A stretch of 64,000 nt of DNA from the NCBI RefSeq assembly GCF_000019185.1, contig NC_010334.1, positions 3,720,001 through 3,784,000 of the forward strand. Direction: 5' to 3'. This document shows positions 25,743 through 34,990 of this stretch, piece after piece. The notes beneath the pieces are model-generated. The model had not been told where the DNA came from and searched no databases. It saw only the letters and a list, made by a program, of their open reading frames with translations. Every line of letters starts with the position of its first letter. Positions within the stretch are counted from its first letter, which is position 1. This DNA is from Shewanella halifaxensis HAW-EB4 (GTDB lineage Bacteria; Pseudomonadota; Gammaproteobacteria; Enterobacterales; Shewanellaceae). The position numbers were made by a program, and so were the translations under genes.

Positions 25743-25983
25743 TATTATTTTATTAGACTAAAGTAGACTTTTTAACCTTCTAACGAACAATCATCGTCAT
25801 AAGCAGTTATTTATGCAAGTTACCCTACAGAAAAAAACGTGAGATTGCTCACTATTTACTGTGAAAGTTGTTTAAAAGTGTTTAAAATACATCGAATAAA
25901 AAGAAAAGAATTCAAAGTTACTTTCCATGTCCTAAGACATGGCCACACAATTGCAGTAACGCCTAACCTTGGTAGGACTATCC

Positions 25984-26994
25984 ATGACAAAAAGAACTAT
26001 AACCGTAATCCCTGGTGATGGGATTGGCCCAAGCATTATCGATTCAGCGCTTAAAATCCTTGATAAAGCAGGTTGTGATTTTGAGTATGAGTTTGCAGAT
26101 GCGGGTTTGGTTGCATTAGAAAAGCACGGTGAACTATTACCTCAGCGTACCTTAGAACTTATCGAAAAGAATCGTATTACCCTTAAAGGCCCACTAACAA
26201 CACCAGTTGGAGAAGGCTTTACTTCTATTAATGTTAGCCTACGTAAGCAATTTAGCCTTTACGCAAATGTACGCCCTGTTTTGTCTTTTAAAGGTACTCA
26301 GGCGCGTTATGACAATATCGACATCATCACGGTACGTGAAAATACCGAGGGTATGTACTCAGGCCTAGGTCAAACAGTATCTGATGATGGTGCGACTGCT
26401 GAAGCGACCAGTATCATTACGCGTCAAGGCGCTGAGCAGATCACTACATTTGCCTATGAACTTGCACGCAAAGAAGGCCGTAAAAAGGTCACCATCGTTC
26501 ATAAAGCTAACATCATGAAGTCAACTTCAGGACTGTTTTTGAAGGTGGCCCGTGAAGTGAGCTTGCGCTACCCTGACATCACCACTGAAGAGATGATTGT
26601 CGATGCGACATGCATGAAGCTGGTAATGAATCCAGAAAACTTCGACGTGATTGTTACCACTAACCTATTCGGTGACATTCTGTCAGATCTTTGTGCTGGT
26701 CTTGTAGGTGGCCTAGGTATGGCACCTGGTGCAAACATTGGTCGTGATGCCGCTATCTTCGAAGCAGTACATGGCAGTGCACCCGATATTGCAGGTAAGA
26801 ACCTAGCCAACCCAACTTCTGTTGTTCTTGCGTCGATTCAGATGCTTGAGTACTTGGGCATGTCCGATAAAGCTGAGCTAATTCGCGCAGCAATTACCGC
26901 CGTTATCGAAGAAGGCGACCGTACGACTCGCGATCTCGGTGGTACTCACGGCACAACAGACTTCACTCAGGCTGTCATTGAACGTCTATCTTAA
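25984..26994 (+). CDS. NAD-dependent isocitrate dehydrogenase (homodimeric, short type)
   Basis: This 336-residue protein belongs to the isocitrate/isopropylmalate dehydrogenase family. The substrate signature GEGFTSINVSLRKQF has serine in the phosphate-site position used for isocitrate, and TVRENTEGMYSG, HKANIMKST, and NLFGDILSDL (metal aspartates) follow, with the nucleotide-binding EAVHGSAPDIAGK at about 265. The short length and lack of the NADP-binding insertion favour the NAD-linked enzyme of the TCA cycle over the longer NADP-type Icd. The ATG at 25984 was chosen over an upstream TTG because it follows GGTAGGACTATCC. 3-Isopropylmalate or homoisocitrate as substrate is less likely. It ends in a strong terminator. 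Confidence 0.88.
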   Translation: MTKRTITVIPGDGIGPSIIDSALKILDKAGCDFEYEFADAGLVALEKHGELLPQRTLELIEKNRITLKGPLTTPVGEGFTSINVSLRKQFSLYANVRPVLSFKGTQARYDNIDIITVRENTEGMYSGLGQTVSDDGATAEATSIITRQGAEQITTFAYELARKEGRKKVTIVHKANIMKSTSGLFLKVAREVSLRYPDITTEEMIVDATCMKLVMNPENFDVIVTTNLFGDILSDLCAGLVGGLGMAPGANIGRDAAIFEAVHGSAPDIAGKNLANPTSVVLASIQMLEYLGMSDKAELIRAAITAVIEEGDRTTRDLGGTHGTTDFTQAVIERLS

Positions 26995-27047
26995 TCTGCT
27001 TCATCGGCAGTATTAATCGATAGCATTGATAGACAAGATTAAAAACC

Positions 27048-27081
27048 AAAAGGCCCCATGTTTTCACATGAGGCCTTTTTT
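27048..27081 (+). terminator. Intrinsic terminator of the isocitrate dehydrogenase gene
   Basis: AAAAGGCC-CCATGT and ACATG-AGGCCTTTTTT pair around TTTC, about 55 nt after the stop codon. Confidence 0.85.
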
Positions 27082-27156
27082 ATGCTCTTGCGTTAACCGA
27101 GTTTAAAACCAAGCTCGGCTAAGCTAGACAAAATTAAGCTAAATAAAATTAAGCTA

Positions 27157-28239
27157 TTACCAAGGTTGAGACGGTCTCAAGCAAAGATGAACCGTCACTT
27201 CATCACGGTCATGGTAAAGATGCTTGGCCGCGATAGAGAAATCATCGACACCATTTTCTTTTAAGATCTCTTCCATCGTCGCTAGAATTGTCGAAACTTC
27301 TTTATAACGTGCCTTCATAGGCAGTTTTAAGTTGAAGATTGACTCTTTAAACCAGCCATTAATCGCCCATGCTTCAATAAGCTCGGCTACGCGAGATGGC
27401 TTTTCAATCATGTCACACACAAGCCAAGTGATGTTCTTTCTTGGAGGCTCGAATCTAAATCCATCGGCTTGGTAATGTTTTACCTGTCCGGTATCCATTA
27501 AACCTTGATCCATTGGACCGTTATCGACAGCCGCAACAAACATACCACGTCTCACAAGCTGATATGTCCAACCACCAGGACAAGCACCAAGATCCACCGC
27601 CTTCATACCACTACTTAGACGAGTTTCTTGTTCTTCTTTAGGAATAAAGTGAATAAAGGCTTCGTCAAGTTTAAGCGTCGAGCGACTCGGCGCGTCAGCA
27701 GCAATCTTAAGTCTTGGGATCCCCATAAAATAAGGCGAACTGTTATTGCTCAGTGAGAAACCAACATAAGCTTGACCAGATGCAACAAAACACACATGAA
27801 TAATTGGACGCTTTGGGTTTTCTTTTTCAAGCAGTGCGCCCGACTTTTTCAATGCCTGTCTAAGCGGAACAGTGAACTTACGACAGAAGTTAGATAACTC
27901 TTTCGCTTCGTTCGTGTCAGGCGTTTCAACGCGCAATTCGCCTGCTTTGTGTACTTGAGCCAAGGCTTCAACAATCGGGCTAATTCTATCTTGTTCAGGT
28001 AAGCCTTTTAGTAACTCTTTTGCGGCAAACATCTGTCTGGCAAAAATAAGTGAGTCCAAGCTAATGTTTTTAGCCAAAACTTCAGCATCGCCGGCTTGAA
28101 AGCACTGAAAAATGACATAGGCATCATTGGTGTTGGTTTTTACAAATCCACCAATGTCGAGCTCAGCCGCGCGCACTTGGATCTCTGCAGCGCAATCTTT
28201 CTCGTAACCAGCACGGCAAAATAAAAATAGGTTTATCAT
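27157..28239 (-). CDS. rlmM: 23S rRNA 2'-O-ribose C2498 methyltransferase
   Basis: RlmM (YgdE) methylates C2498 of 23S rRNA using SAM. I start at ATG 28239 (MINLFLFCRAGYEKDC), which follows AGGAAATTCA and aligns with the E. coli start, giving 360 residues. An N-terminal THUMP-like part is followed by the Rossmann methyltransferase with AVDLGACPGGWTYQLV, AAVDNGPM, and the K-D-K-(E) type residues seen in LVCDM and FNLKLPMK. It is the last gene of the set gcvA, hydrolase, DUF423, rlmM on the minus strand, an order close to that of enterobacteria. Confidence 0.96.
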   Translation of the reverse strand: MINLFLFCRAGYEKDCAAEIQVRAAELDIGGFVKTNTNDAYVIFQCFQAGDAEVLAKNISLDSLIFARQMFAAKELLKGLPEQDRISPIVEALAQVHKAGELRVETPDTNEAKELSNFCRKFTVPLRQALKKSGALLEKENPKRPIIHVCFVASGQAYVGFSLSNNSSPYFMGIPRLKIAADAPSRSTLKLDEAFIHFIPKEEQETRLSSGMKAVDLGACPGGWTYQLVRRGMFVAAVDNGPMDQGLMDTGQVKHYQADGFRFEPPRKNITWLVCDMIEKPSRVAELIEAWAINGWFKESIFNLKLPMKARYKEVSTILATMEEILKENGVDDFSIAAKHLYHDRDEVTVHLCLRPSQPW

Positions 28240-28350
28240 TGAATTTCCTGAAGATAAAAATAATATCAATCAAAGTGTCATTTTAAAAAATGACACAAGG
28301 CTTCAAAAGCATAGCGCTTAAAACAGCCAGCGTATTTGAATAATTGATAC

Positions 28351-28380
28351 AAAAAAGCGGCCAACAAAGTTGTTGCCCGC
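28351..28380 (-). terminator. Probable terminator after the DUF423 gene
   Basis: On the minus strand GCGGGCAACAAC pairs with GTTGGCCGC and is followed by six T. It separates the DUF423 gene from rlmM. Confidence 0.65.
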
Positions 28381-28501
28381 TATTTTACACTGTTCAAGCT
28401 TAGCTGTGTACTGTCTAAAATTTAATATCAGTACGCAGGTCTAATACATTGCCCGAGTCTGCTCTATATTCTTTCAAACAATCCAATAATATACAGCGCT
28501 T

Positions 28502-28888
28502 CTAGTCCAACTCTTTTACTCGATTGCGCCAAACGGCCAGCGCAATAAACAACCAGCCGAGTAAAAAGCAGACACCGCCCATTGGCGTAACCGGTCCGGT
28601 CCATTTCGCACCGATTAATGCGTATAGATATAGTGAACCCGAAAATAGCACCATACCGGCGATAAACAAATAACCGGCCCAATCTAACAAGCGAGACTTA
28701 ATCCAATGTCCTGAAAACGCCACAACGATCAGTGCGAAGGTATGATAAAACTGATACTCGACACCTAAATTAAAAATGGCAATTAAATCGGCTGTTGCCA
28801 CGTTTTTCAACCCGTGTGCACCAAATGCACCCAATGCTACTGCAATGAAACCACTTAATGCTGCTAGCAGCAAAAATCCATGACGCAT
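28502..28888 (-). CDS. DUF423 family inner membrane protein (YgdD)
   Basis: This 128-residue protein has four predicted membrane segments and the conserved start FLLLAALSGFIAVALGAFGAHGL, with GVEYQFYHTFALI and a C-terminal TPMGGVCFLLGW. This is the DUF423/YgdD family. Its biochemical role is not established. The position between gcvA (with an intervening hydrolase) and rlmM matches the gcvA-ygdD-rlmM order in enterobacteria. The start ATG follows GGAGGTTAA on the minus strand. Confidence 0.93.
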   Translation of the reverse strand: MRHGFLLLAALSGFIAVALGAFGAHGLKNVATADLIAIFNLGVEYQFYHTFALIVVAFSGHWIKSRLLDWAGYLFIAGMVLFSGSLYLYALIGAKWTGPVTPMGGVCFLLGWLFIALAVWRNRVKELD

Positions 28889-28970
28889 TTAACCTCCAAA
28901 AGGCCTATCGACATAGCCGTCGACAGGTAGATAATTTGCACTCTAAGTAACTATATATCAAAAGTTATGG

Positions 28971-29705
28971 TTACTTATTGATAAAATTTCGTATAAACGA
29001 GATAGCTTCTGCCAGATTAGCCTCTAAGCTGGTCCCTGACGACTTGCGTGGTTTAAAACCATGATCGCCATCAGTTAACCAATGCAATTGGGCCTTTTTC
29101 ATTATCGGCCAAGTTTCAACTAACCCTTTATGACCAAACTTATCGCGCTCACCTTGGATCACCATGATGGGTGCCAAACAGTTCTCTATCGGCTCTAAAC
29201 GCGGTTCACCACCACTGAGTGGAATAAAGGGATAGCCTAAGCACACCACACCATCAACCTTTAGGCTCTCGGCCAAGATTGTCGACATGCGCCCACCCAT
29301 CGACTTGCCTACTAAGTAGATTTTTTTAGGCTTAAACTGCAGCTTTAGAATACTAAGCTGCAGCGCATAATCGGCGATAAGCTTTGGAGCTCTATCCGGT
29401 GGGCGGCGTTTACCGTCGATGGCATTAGCACGCATGTAAGGAAAATTAAAACGCACGACACGAGCGCCACTCGCGGCGATGCCTTTAGCCATTGCCGTCA
29501 TAAACTCATGCTGCATGTTTGCCCCAGCGCCATGAGTCAACACGATGAGCGTTTCACTGTTTGCACTATTAGCACTAGCAATGACATCCTCAACCAAATA
29601 CTGGCTGGCATCGAAGACTAAGTCCTCGAGACCTAGGCCTGCAACAGCCTCTGCTAATTCCCCCGCTAAATACGCTTGCTTTAACTTATCCTGTAAGCAG
29701 CTCAC
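28971..29705 (-). CDS. Alpha/beta hydrolase (KANL3/Tex30-like, DLH-related)
   Basis: This predicted cytoplasmic hydrolase has the nucleophile elbow GKSMGGRMS, an upstream VLTHGAGANMQHEF oxyanion segment, acid in IQGERDKFG and base in TDGDHGF. I start at GTG 29705, because AGGAG lies seven bases before it, giving 244 residues; an ATG at 29756 would lengthen the overlap with gcvA and lacks a ribosome site. With this start the gene overlaps the end of gcvA by 20 bp, so translation is probably coupled. Substrate unknown; the family includes esterase-like proteins of DUF COG3571 type. Confidence 0.8.
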   Translation of the reverse strand: MSCLQDKLKQAYLAGELAEAVAGLGLEDLVFDASQYLVEDVIASANSANSETLIVLTHGAGANMQHEFMTAMAKGIAASGARVVRFNFPYMRANAIDGKRRPPDRAPKLIADYALQLSILKLQFKPKKIYLVGKSMGGRMSTILAESLKVDGVVCLGYPFIPLSGGEPRLEPIENCLAPIMVIQGERDKFGHKGLVETWPIMKKAQLHWLTDGDHGFKPRKSSGTSLEANLAEAISFIRNFINK

Positions 29706-30597
29706 TACGGGTCTCCTCTTCAAACATGTCAAGCATCCACTCTCTAAAGGCCGCAACCTTACCTATCTCGGCATGGTTTTGCTGGCACACTAGATAATAT
29801 GCATTCTTACTGACTAAAACTTCAGGGAATGGACACACCAATCGTCCTGCTTTAATGTCGGGCCTTGCAAGCACACTGTAGCCTAGCGCCACACCTTGAC
29901 CGTGGGCGGCCGCTTGCAACACAAGTGAAGAATGACTAAATATTGGCCCCTGGTTCACATTAATATCAGTAATTCCACACTGCCTAAACCAAGCCAACCA
30001 ATCTTGGCGGCTAGAGTCATGTAATAAGGTGTGATTTTTAAGATCGCTCGGCTTCTCTAACGGCTTAGGACCATTGAGTAATAAAGGTGAACAGACCGGA
30101 ATTAATACTTCATTTCTTAACTTATCGGCACGCATTCCAGGCCAGTTACCCATGCCATAATAGATGGCGACATCGACATCATCGGTGAGCGAGCTATCCT
30201 CGTCATCAACCGCTTTAATTCTGACATCGATCTCTGGATTTTTCTCGCTAAATTTGGCGAGTCTCGGTACGAGCCATTGAATAGCAAAGCTAGGCGAAGT
30301 CGCCACTGTAAGCGAGCCGATGGCGCTTCTTGCTAATAACCTATCGGTCGCATCTGCAAGCTGAGTGAAAATATCTTTGATATCGAGAAAGTAGCTTTGC
30401 CCCTCCTCGGTTAACAGCAATGAACGGTTCTTGCGACGGAATAATTTTAATCCAAGATACTCTTCTAACGCTTTAATTTGATGACTCACTGCAGCCTGAG
30501 TAACAAACAACTCTTCAGCTGCTCGAGTGAAGCTTAAATGCCTTGCTGCAGCCTCAAATGCCTTTACAGCATTTAGGGGAGGTAATCGTCTTGCCAT
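29686..30597 (-). CDS. gcvA: LysR-type regulator GcvA
   Basis: GcvA regulates the glycine cleavage genes in response to glycine and purines. The N-terminal HTH begins MARRLPPLNAVKAFEAAARH and contains SFTRAAEELFVTQAAVSHQI, which is nearly diagnostic of GcvA; the effector domain has SPSFAIQWLVPRL and DVAIYYG. Length 303 is typical. It heads the minus-strand set with the hydrolase, DUF423 and rlmM genes. No GcvB-like RNA is recognisable on the opposite strand upstream, unlike in enterobacteria. Confidence 0.92.
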   Translation of the reverse strand: MARRLPPLNAVKAFEAAARHLSFTRAAEELFVTQAAVSHQIKALEEYLGLKLFRRKNRSLLLTEEGQSYFLDIKDIFTQLADATDRLLARSAIGSLTVATSPSFAIQWLVPRLAKFSEKNPEIDVRIKAVDDEDSSLTDDVDVAIYYGMGNWPGMRADKLRNEVLIPVCSPLLLNGPKPLEKPSDLKNHTLLHDSSRQDWLAWFRQCGITDINVNQGPIFSHSSLVLQAAAHGQGVALGYSVLARPDIKAGRLVCPFPEVLVSKNAYYLVCQQNHAEIGKVAAFREWMLDMFEEETRSELLTG

Positions 30598-30777
30598 AGT
30601 GATCCAGATCCCGATTTTTAATTAGTTTTTCTAATGAGCATTGTTACATTTTATCGTTTGTAAAGGCCAGTCTTTTTGTTCAAAATCAGCCCCAACGAAA
30701 TGATACTAGTTGGACAACCTCTACGACGTAATGGGGCGTGTCTAACAACCCAAATTTTAGCCCGGAGGCTACCGCGT

Positions 30778-31011
30778 ATGTTGAACCTAAAATCAGTATT
30801 TGTTATTGCTATGCTCAGCGTATCTGCATCTGTTAGCGCTGACGAAATCAGCATCGACACGAAAGATATTGAAGCGACATTAACTGCTAACTTAGCAGAA
30901 AGCATGGAATTAATGCAGGCACAGCTCACTTCGGAGCTCGATACCATGCTCGTTACTGATGAACAGAAAAAGACCCAAGAAGCGACTGCACAGCTAATAT
31001 TAGCTGACTAA
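30778..31011 (+). CDS. Small exported protein, unknown function
   Basis: The ATG at 30778 follows a perfect GGAGG (30764-30768) and opens a signal peptide (MLNLKSVFVIAMLSVSASVS, then A). The mature part of about 57 residues is acidic and helical (MELMQAQLTSELDTMLV), with no cysteine. The 77-residue product is not from a family I recognise. Upstream of it GCCCCAACG and CGTAATGGGGC could form a leader hairpin. It ends in a strong terminator at 31036-31061. Confidence 0.75.
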   Translation: MLNLKSVFVIAMLSVSASVSADEISIDTKDIEATLTANLAESMELMQAQLTSELDTMLVTDEQKKTQEATAQLILAD

Positions 31012-31035
31012 TTCTGCGGTATCGGCTTCAACGTT

Positions 31036-31061
31036 AAAACCACCTCTACGGTGGTTTTTTT
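31036..31061 (+). terminator. Intrinsic terminator of the small exported protein gene
   Basis: AAAACCACC and GGTGGTTTTTTT pair around TCTAC, 25 nt after the stop codon. Confidence 0.87.
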
Positions 31062-31097
31062 GTACCCATAAATTATGATTTAATAAATATTGAGCAC

Positions 31098-31127
31098 AAA
31101 AAAGGCGACTTATATTAAGTCGCCTTT
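31098..31127 (-). terminator. Terminator of thiI
   Basis: GGCGACTT (31104-31111) pairs with AAGTCGCC (31117-31124); on the minus strand the stem is followed by six T. Confidence 0.83.
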
Positions 31128-31162
31128 GCCATACCTACGCTAATAGTACTTACAAACTCAAG

Positions 31163-32617
31163 TTAAGGGCGGTAAACCTTAACATTGGTGTAACCTTGTT
31201 CTTGTAGATAAAGCGCCTGTAGCTTACTCATGACGCCACGGTCACAATAAAGTAGGTAACTCTTATCTTTATCTAAGTCTGCAAACTGGGTCGCTAATTT
31301 ATAGAAGGGGATTGCCTTCACTTCGACACCATCAATTTTAAGTGGAGACTTCTCTTCCTCTTCAGGTGCTCGGACGTCAATAATAATTTCATTGGCATTA
31401 ATCGAGTCAACGGTTTCTGTTTCAGTGATCTTGGTATCCATCTGCGTCGCAATCTCCCTAATATCGATAATTTCAGCGTCAGCAATCACGCGATCAAGTA
31501 AGTCTTCAGAGAATTTAGCTTCTTCCGCTTCAACCTTAGATAAGACCGCCTTTACTGTTGGCTTTTGCGAAATCACGCCACAATATTCAGGGATCGACTT
31601 GGCAAAATCTTCGGTTCCAATCTGACGGCTAAGGTTGATAATGTCTTGCTTATCCATGGCGATGAGTGGACGTAAGATTAACTGCTCAGTACAGCGATCG
31701 ATCACATTCAAGTTAGTCAATGTTTGGCTAGATACCTGCCCCATCGCCTCACCCGTTACCAATGCTTGAATGCCCATCTTCTGTGCAACACGTGTTGCAG
31801 CGCGCATCATCATACGTTTTAAGATAACGCCCATCTGGCCGTTGTCGATGCGCTCAAGAATTTCTTGAACCACAGGATCAAACGGTACAGAGATAAATTT
31901 AACTTTATGCGACTCACCGTATTTCTGCCATAAATGATAAGCCACCTGCTTTACACCTATTTCGTGCTGGTCGCCACCTAAGTTAAAGAAACAGTAATGA
32001 GTACGTGAGCCACGCTTGATAAACTGATAACTGGATACGCCTGAATCGAAACCACCAGAGATCAGCGACAATACGTCTTCTTGGGTTGCCATAGGGAAGC
32101 CGCCAAGGCCTTCAATACGCTTATCAATAAGGTAAAGATTGTCATTATCGATCTCTAGATGCACAGTCATATCAGGATTTTTTAAACGAACACCTGCGGC
32201 CTCAGTAAACTGATTTAATCCACCACCGACATAGCGTTCAACTTCAATCGAGTTAAAGTCATGCTTACCTGCACGTTTTACACGTACACAAAATGTCTTA
32301 CCCACTAATTGCTCTTTATAGGCAACTAAGGTTTGTTGGTAGATGTCATCAACAGAGGTAAAGGTGCTAACATTAACTTGCAATACGTGTGCAATACCTG
32401 GAATACAGGCTAAACGTTCACCAAATGCTTCAACCAGATCAGGCCTATCATCTGGTACCATTACCATGATTTTGTCCCACTGGCGCTGTACTTTCGCAGA
32501 CTCATCTACTTTTTTAAGTACGTTACGAATGTTGGTCTCAAGCATCTTGGTAAAGCGCATTCTTACCGGCTTGCTTTTCATCATGATTTCAGGAAACAGT
32601 TTTACGATAAATTTCAT
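31163..32617 (-). CDS. thiI: tRNA 4-thiouridine synthase / thiamine sulfurtransferase ThiI
   Basis: ThiI adenylates tRNA U8 and transfers sulfur to make s4U; it also supplies sulfur for the thiazole of thiamine. The 484 residues show a ferredoxin-like and THUMP domain in the first 165, a PP-loop ATPase motif ISGGFDSGVSSYQF near 178, and a C-terminal rhodanese domain with the catalytic cysteine in LLYCDRGVMSKLQALYL near 456. The rhodanese extension is typical of gammaproteobacteria. The first ATG follows GGAAGACCA on the minus strand. Monocistronic. Confidence 0.97.
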   Translation of the reverse strand: MKFIVKLFPEIMMKSKPVRMRFTKMLETNIRNVLKKVDESAKVQRQWDKIMVMVPDDRPDLVEAFGERLACIPGIAHVLQVNVSTFTSVDDIYQQTLVAYKEQLVGKTFCVRVKRAGKHDFNSIEVERYVGGGLNQFTEAAGVRLKNPDMTVHLEIDNDNLYLIDKRIEGLGGFPMATQEDVLSLISGGFDSGVSSYQFIKRGSRTHYCFFNLGGDQHEIGVKQVAYHLWQKYGESHKVKFISVPFDPVVQEILERIDNGQMGVILKRMMMRAATRVAQKMGIQALVTGEAMGQVSSQTLTNLNVIDRCTEQLILRPLIAMDKQDIINLSRQIGTEDFAKSIPEYCGVISQKPTVKAVLSKVEAEEAKFSEDLLDRVIADAEIIDIREIATQMDTKITETETVDSINANEIIIDVRAPEEEEKSPLKIDGVEVKAIPFYKLATQFADLDKDKSYLLYCDRGVMSKLQALYLQEQGYTNVKVYRP

Positions 32618-32751
32618 TGGTCTTCCGCGAGGAGTTATTTAAACAGCAATTCACCGATTATAACAAGATCATGTGGCAATTGCGTATATCCAATCTCAGT
32701 TTGTCTCGACAAAACCGTAAATTTTCAGCTCAAACTGGGGCAGATAGAACA

Positions 32752-32789
32752 ATAACACGCAAGCGAGTCACCTCGATTGCGTGTTATTC
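32752..32789 (-). terminator. Hairpin downstream of pomB
   Basis: AATAACACGCAA (32752-32763) pairs perfectly with TTGCGTGTTATT (32778-32789), with an inner GCGAG/CTCG pairing. It is close after the pomB stop but lacks a T run, so it may be a mRNA stabiliser or a factor-dependent terminator. Confidence 0.5.
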
Positions 32790-32806
32790 ATTACTAAGCA
32801 CTGTTG

Positions 32807-33775
32807 CTATTGGCCCACTTGGATCTCTGCTGATTCCTTGGCTTTGCCTTGTTCAATCGCAATTTCTACACGTCGATTTCGAGCACGGTTAGCACTGGAG
32901 TTGTTTTCAACTAACGGAGCCGATGATGCCATACCCACCACTTTCATACGCTGCTGATCAAAGCCCTTTACTCGAATAAGTTCATGAGCAACGGCAACGG
33001 CTCGTTTGCTCGAAAGATCCCAGTTCGAGCTATAGAGCTCATTGGAAATTTTCCAGTCATCGGTGTGCCCAGATACGGTTACAATCCCCGGCACATCTTT
33101 AAGTAGCTCACCGACACGACGCACAACAGGTTTAAACCTAGGCTGTAAGAATCCCGAACCAGAAGCAAACGATCCCTTTTCTCTAATTCGAATAATAATT
33201 TGCTGGCCTAGGGATTCGATTTCGATCGCGCCATCAACAATCTCTTTGTTGAGCTCCTGCGCCATCTTTTTTACTTGTTCATTTATCTTATCTTGAGCAG
33301 ACGCTTGAGTCTTAGTGGACTCAGTTTCAGATTGCGCGGCAGATTCAGCCTTAGCTTCGGCCTCACTTTGCTCTACTGCCGTAGCCGATGCTTGACCGCC
33401 ACGCTGCTCTCCGCGTTGCTGCTGAATCCCGCCGGCACTATCATCTTCGCCCGCTTGAAACTCAAGCATAGGTTCTGTCATTTCATTGGTTTGCTGATTA
33501 ATAATCTCAATCGGTGTCGGCTCTGGCTTGCCTGGGCGAAACTCCAATGCGATAACTGAGGTGCCCTTTGGGATATCTTTCACTTCGACTTTATTTTGCA
33601 CACCAAACGCATATTTCATTGAGCCAGCAATCTGCTTGAACTTCATCACATCCATTTCGGAAAATGCCAGCAGCAATACGAAGAAACACATTAACAGCGA
33701 CATTAAGTCGGCAAAGGTTGCTAACCAAAGCGGTGCGCCTGGGGGTGGGCAATCACATTTGGCTTTTTTAGCCAT
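32807..33775 (-). CDS. pomB: Sodium-type flagellar stator subunit PomB
   Basis: PomB anchors the stator to peptidoglycan and carries the ion-binding aspartate. A single membrane segment includes Asp23 in LATFADLMSLLMCFFVLL, the cysteine-rich polar-type form seen in Na+ stators. A long linker rich in Glu, Gln and Ala (residues 105-180) leads to an OmpA-like domain with TVSGHTDDWKISNELYSSNWDLS and NRARNRRVEI. pomA ends four bases upstream, giving tight coupling. The Na+ assignment rests on resemblance to PomAB. The linker is longer and more acidic than in MotB. Confidence 0.94.
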   Translation of the reverse strand: MAKKAKCDCPPPGAPLWLATFADLMSLLMCFFVLLLAFSEMDVMKFKQIAGSMKYAFGVQNKVEVKDIPKGTSVIALEFRPGKPEPTPIEIINQQTNEMTEPMLEFQAGEDDSAGGIQQQRGEQRGGQASATAVEQSEAEAKAESAAQSETESTKTQASAQDKINEQVKKMAQELNKEIVDGAIEIESLGQQIIIRIREKGSFASGSGFLQPRFKPVVRRVGELLKDVPGIVTVSGHTDDWKISNELYSSNWDLSSKRAVAVAHELIRVKGFDQQRMKVVGMASSAPLVENNSSANRARNRRVEIAIEQGKAKESAEIQVGQ

Positions 33776-33779
33776 CTGC

Positions 33780-34547
33780 TTACGCCCCGCCCAAGGTATC
33801 TATTGTTCTCGATTTTTCAGAAAGGTAGTTCTTTAGAAACCCTTCGATTACACGGGGATTCTGGCCATCTTGAATGGCCAATACTGCATCCATAATCAGG
33901 TTACGATTTAGCATCTCTTCATTCATTCTAAGGGATAACTTATCGGCAATCGGTAGTGCAACCATATTGGCAACCACGGCACCGTATAGTGTGGTTAACA
34001 GAGCCACCGCCATCGCCGGACCAATTGACTTGGGGTCGTCCATATTCGATAGCATGCCCACGAGACCGATTAGGGTACCAATCATGCCCATGGCAGGTGC
34101 CACATCGCCAATCGACTTAAAAATACCGATACCGGTTTTATGACGCTCCTCGGTAAGAGCGATATCTTTTTCTAGTGCATCGCGCACCACATCCCCATCG
34201 TGACCATCTACCAGCATGTCGACCGCTTTTTGCATAAAACTATTACTGATCTCGGCCTCTTCCAATGCTAAAAAACCACCTTTACGCGCCGCATCGGCCA
34301 TAGAGATAGATTGTTCAATAAGATCTTCAGGTTTGTCTAACTTGAAAATAAAAGCCTTGGCTGCAATCTTAGCGGAGCCTAAAAACTGTTTAAGGTTATA
34401 TTTCATCATAACGACGAACAAGGATCCAATCATCACGATAAGAATCGAGGGCACGTTAATAAAAATCCCGATGCCACCACTACTGGCCATTGCCATGATA
34501 ATGAAAGCAAATGCGCCAATAAGTCCAATTAGGGTTGCTAAATCCAA
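33780..34547 (-). CDS. pomA: Sodium-type flagellar stator subunit PomA
   Basis: PomA forms the ion channel with PomB and contacts the rotor through its cytoplasmic loop. The 255-residue protein has four membrane segments (DLATLIGLIGAFAFIIMAM at the start; GDVAPAMGMIGTLIGLVGML with the conserved proline; ALLTTLYGAVVANMVALP) and a charged loop between segments two and three. The start codon is TTG at 34547, placed seven bases after GAGGAG. It begins MDLATLIGLI as other PomA proteins do. pomB follows at once. Confidence 0.95.
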   Translation of the reverse strand: MDLATLIGLIGAFAFIIMAMASSGGIGIFINVPSILIVMIGSLFVVMMKYNLKQFLGSAKIAAKAFIFKLDKPEDLIEQSISMADAARKGGFLALEEAEISNSFMQKAVDMLVDGHDGDVVRDALEKDIALTEERHKTGIGIFKSIGDVAPAMGMIGTLIGLVGMLSNMDDPKSIGPAMAVALLTTLYGAVVANMVALPIADKLSLRMNEEMLNRNLIMDAVLAIQDGQNPRVIEGFLKNYLSEKSRTIDTLGGA

Positions 34548-34990
34548 AACCGCTCCTCAAATACCAATCAAAACACTGCTTACCTGCAGTCTCGAATGCT
34601 AATTGCTACATATAATGCCAAGAATAATTTAGTAGCTAAAATATTACGCCTTTGCTGTCACGGCAAGCGACAAGTCACCAAACACTTCATTAGGAGTCAT
34701 ATTTTCAGCATTTCAACTTATATAACGACCAAAAAAAGGATCTCTTGAGTGATATTTCCAGCAAATCTTGCGCAGTTTCCGTTAAAATACCCCTTCACTC
34801 GCAGGAACACGTCCGATGCCTTCCGATATGATCCTTGATCTATTATCTGTTGGCTTGCGCATATTTGACTAACAATGAAAGCAGGTTTGATATCGAAAGC
34901 GTGCTTTTGCGCAAATAGTCAGCGGCTTAATTTGACCCATGTGCCCTGCTGATATACTTTGTGTACCGCTTATTTCTAGGAATGATCATC
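34548..34990. other. Divergent intergenic region between pomA and xseB, 443 bp
   Basis: Both strands lack a plausible gene. The right end carries the xseB promoter at 34931-34958. GCGCATATTTGACTA (34859 area) and GCGCAAATAGTCA (34913 area) form an imperfect repeat upstream of that promoter. I could not place a convincing flagellar sigma-28 or sigma-54 promoter for pomAB by eye. Confidence 0.5.
34931..34958 (+). promoter_or_regulatory. Promoter of xseB-ispA-dxs
   Basis: TTTGAC (34931-34936), 16 nt, then TATACT (34953-34958), which is preceded by TGA and so reads as an extended -10. The leader to the GTG start would be about 26 nt. Confidence 0.65.

Noticed and set aside
30598..30777. GcvB homologue divergent from gcvA
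   Set aside because: No GU-rich seed region of the GcvB type and no terminator for a separate RNA before the small exported protein gene.
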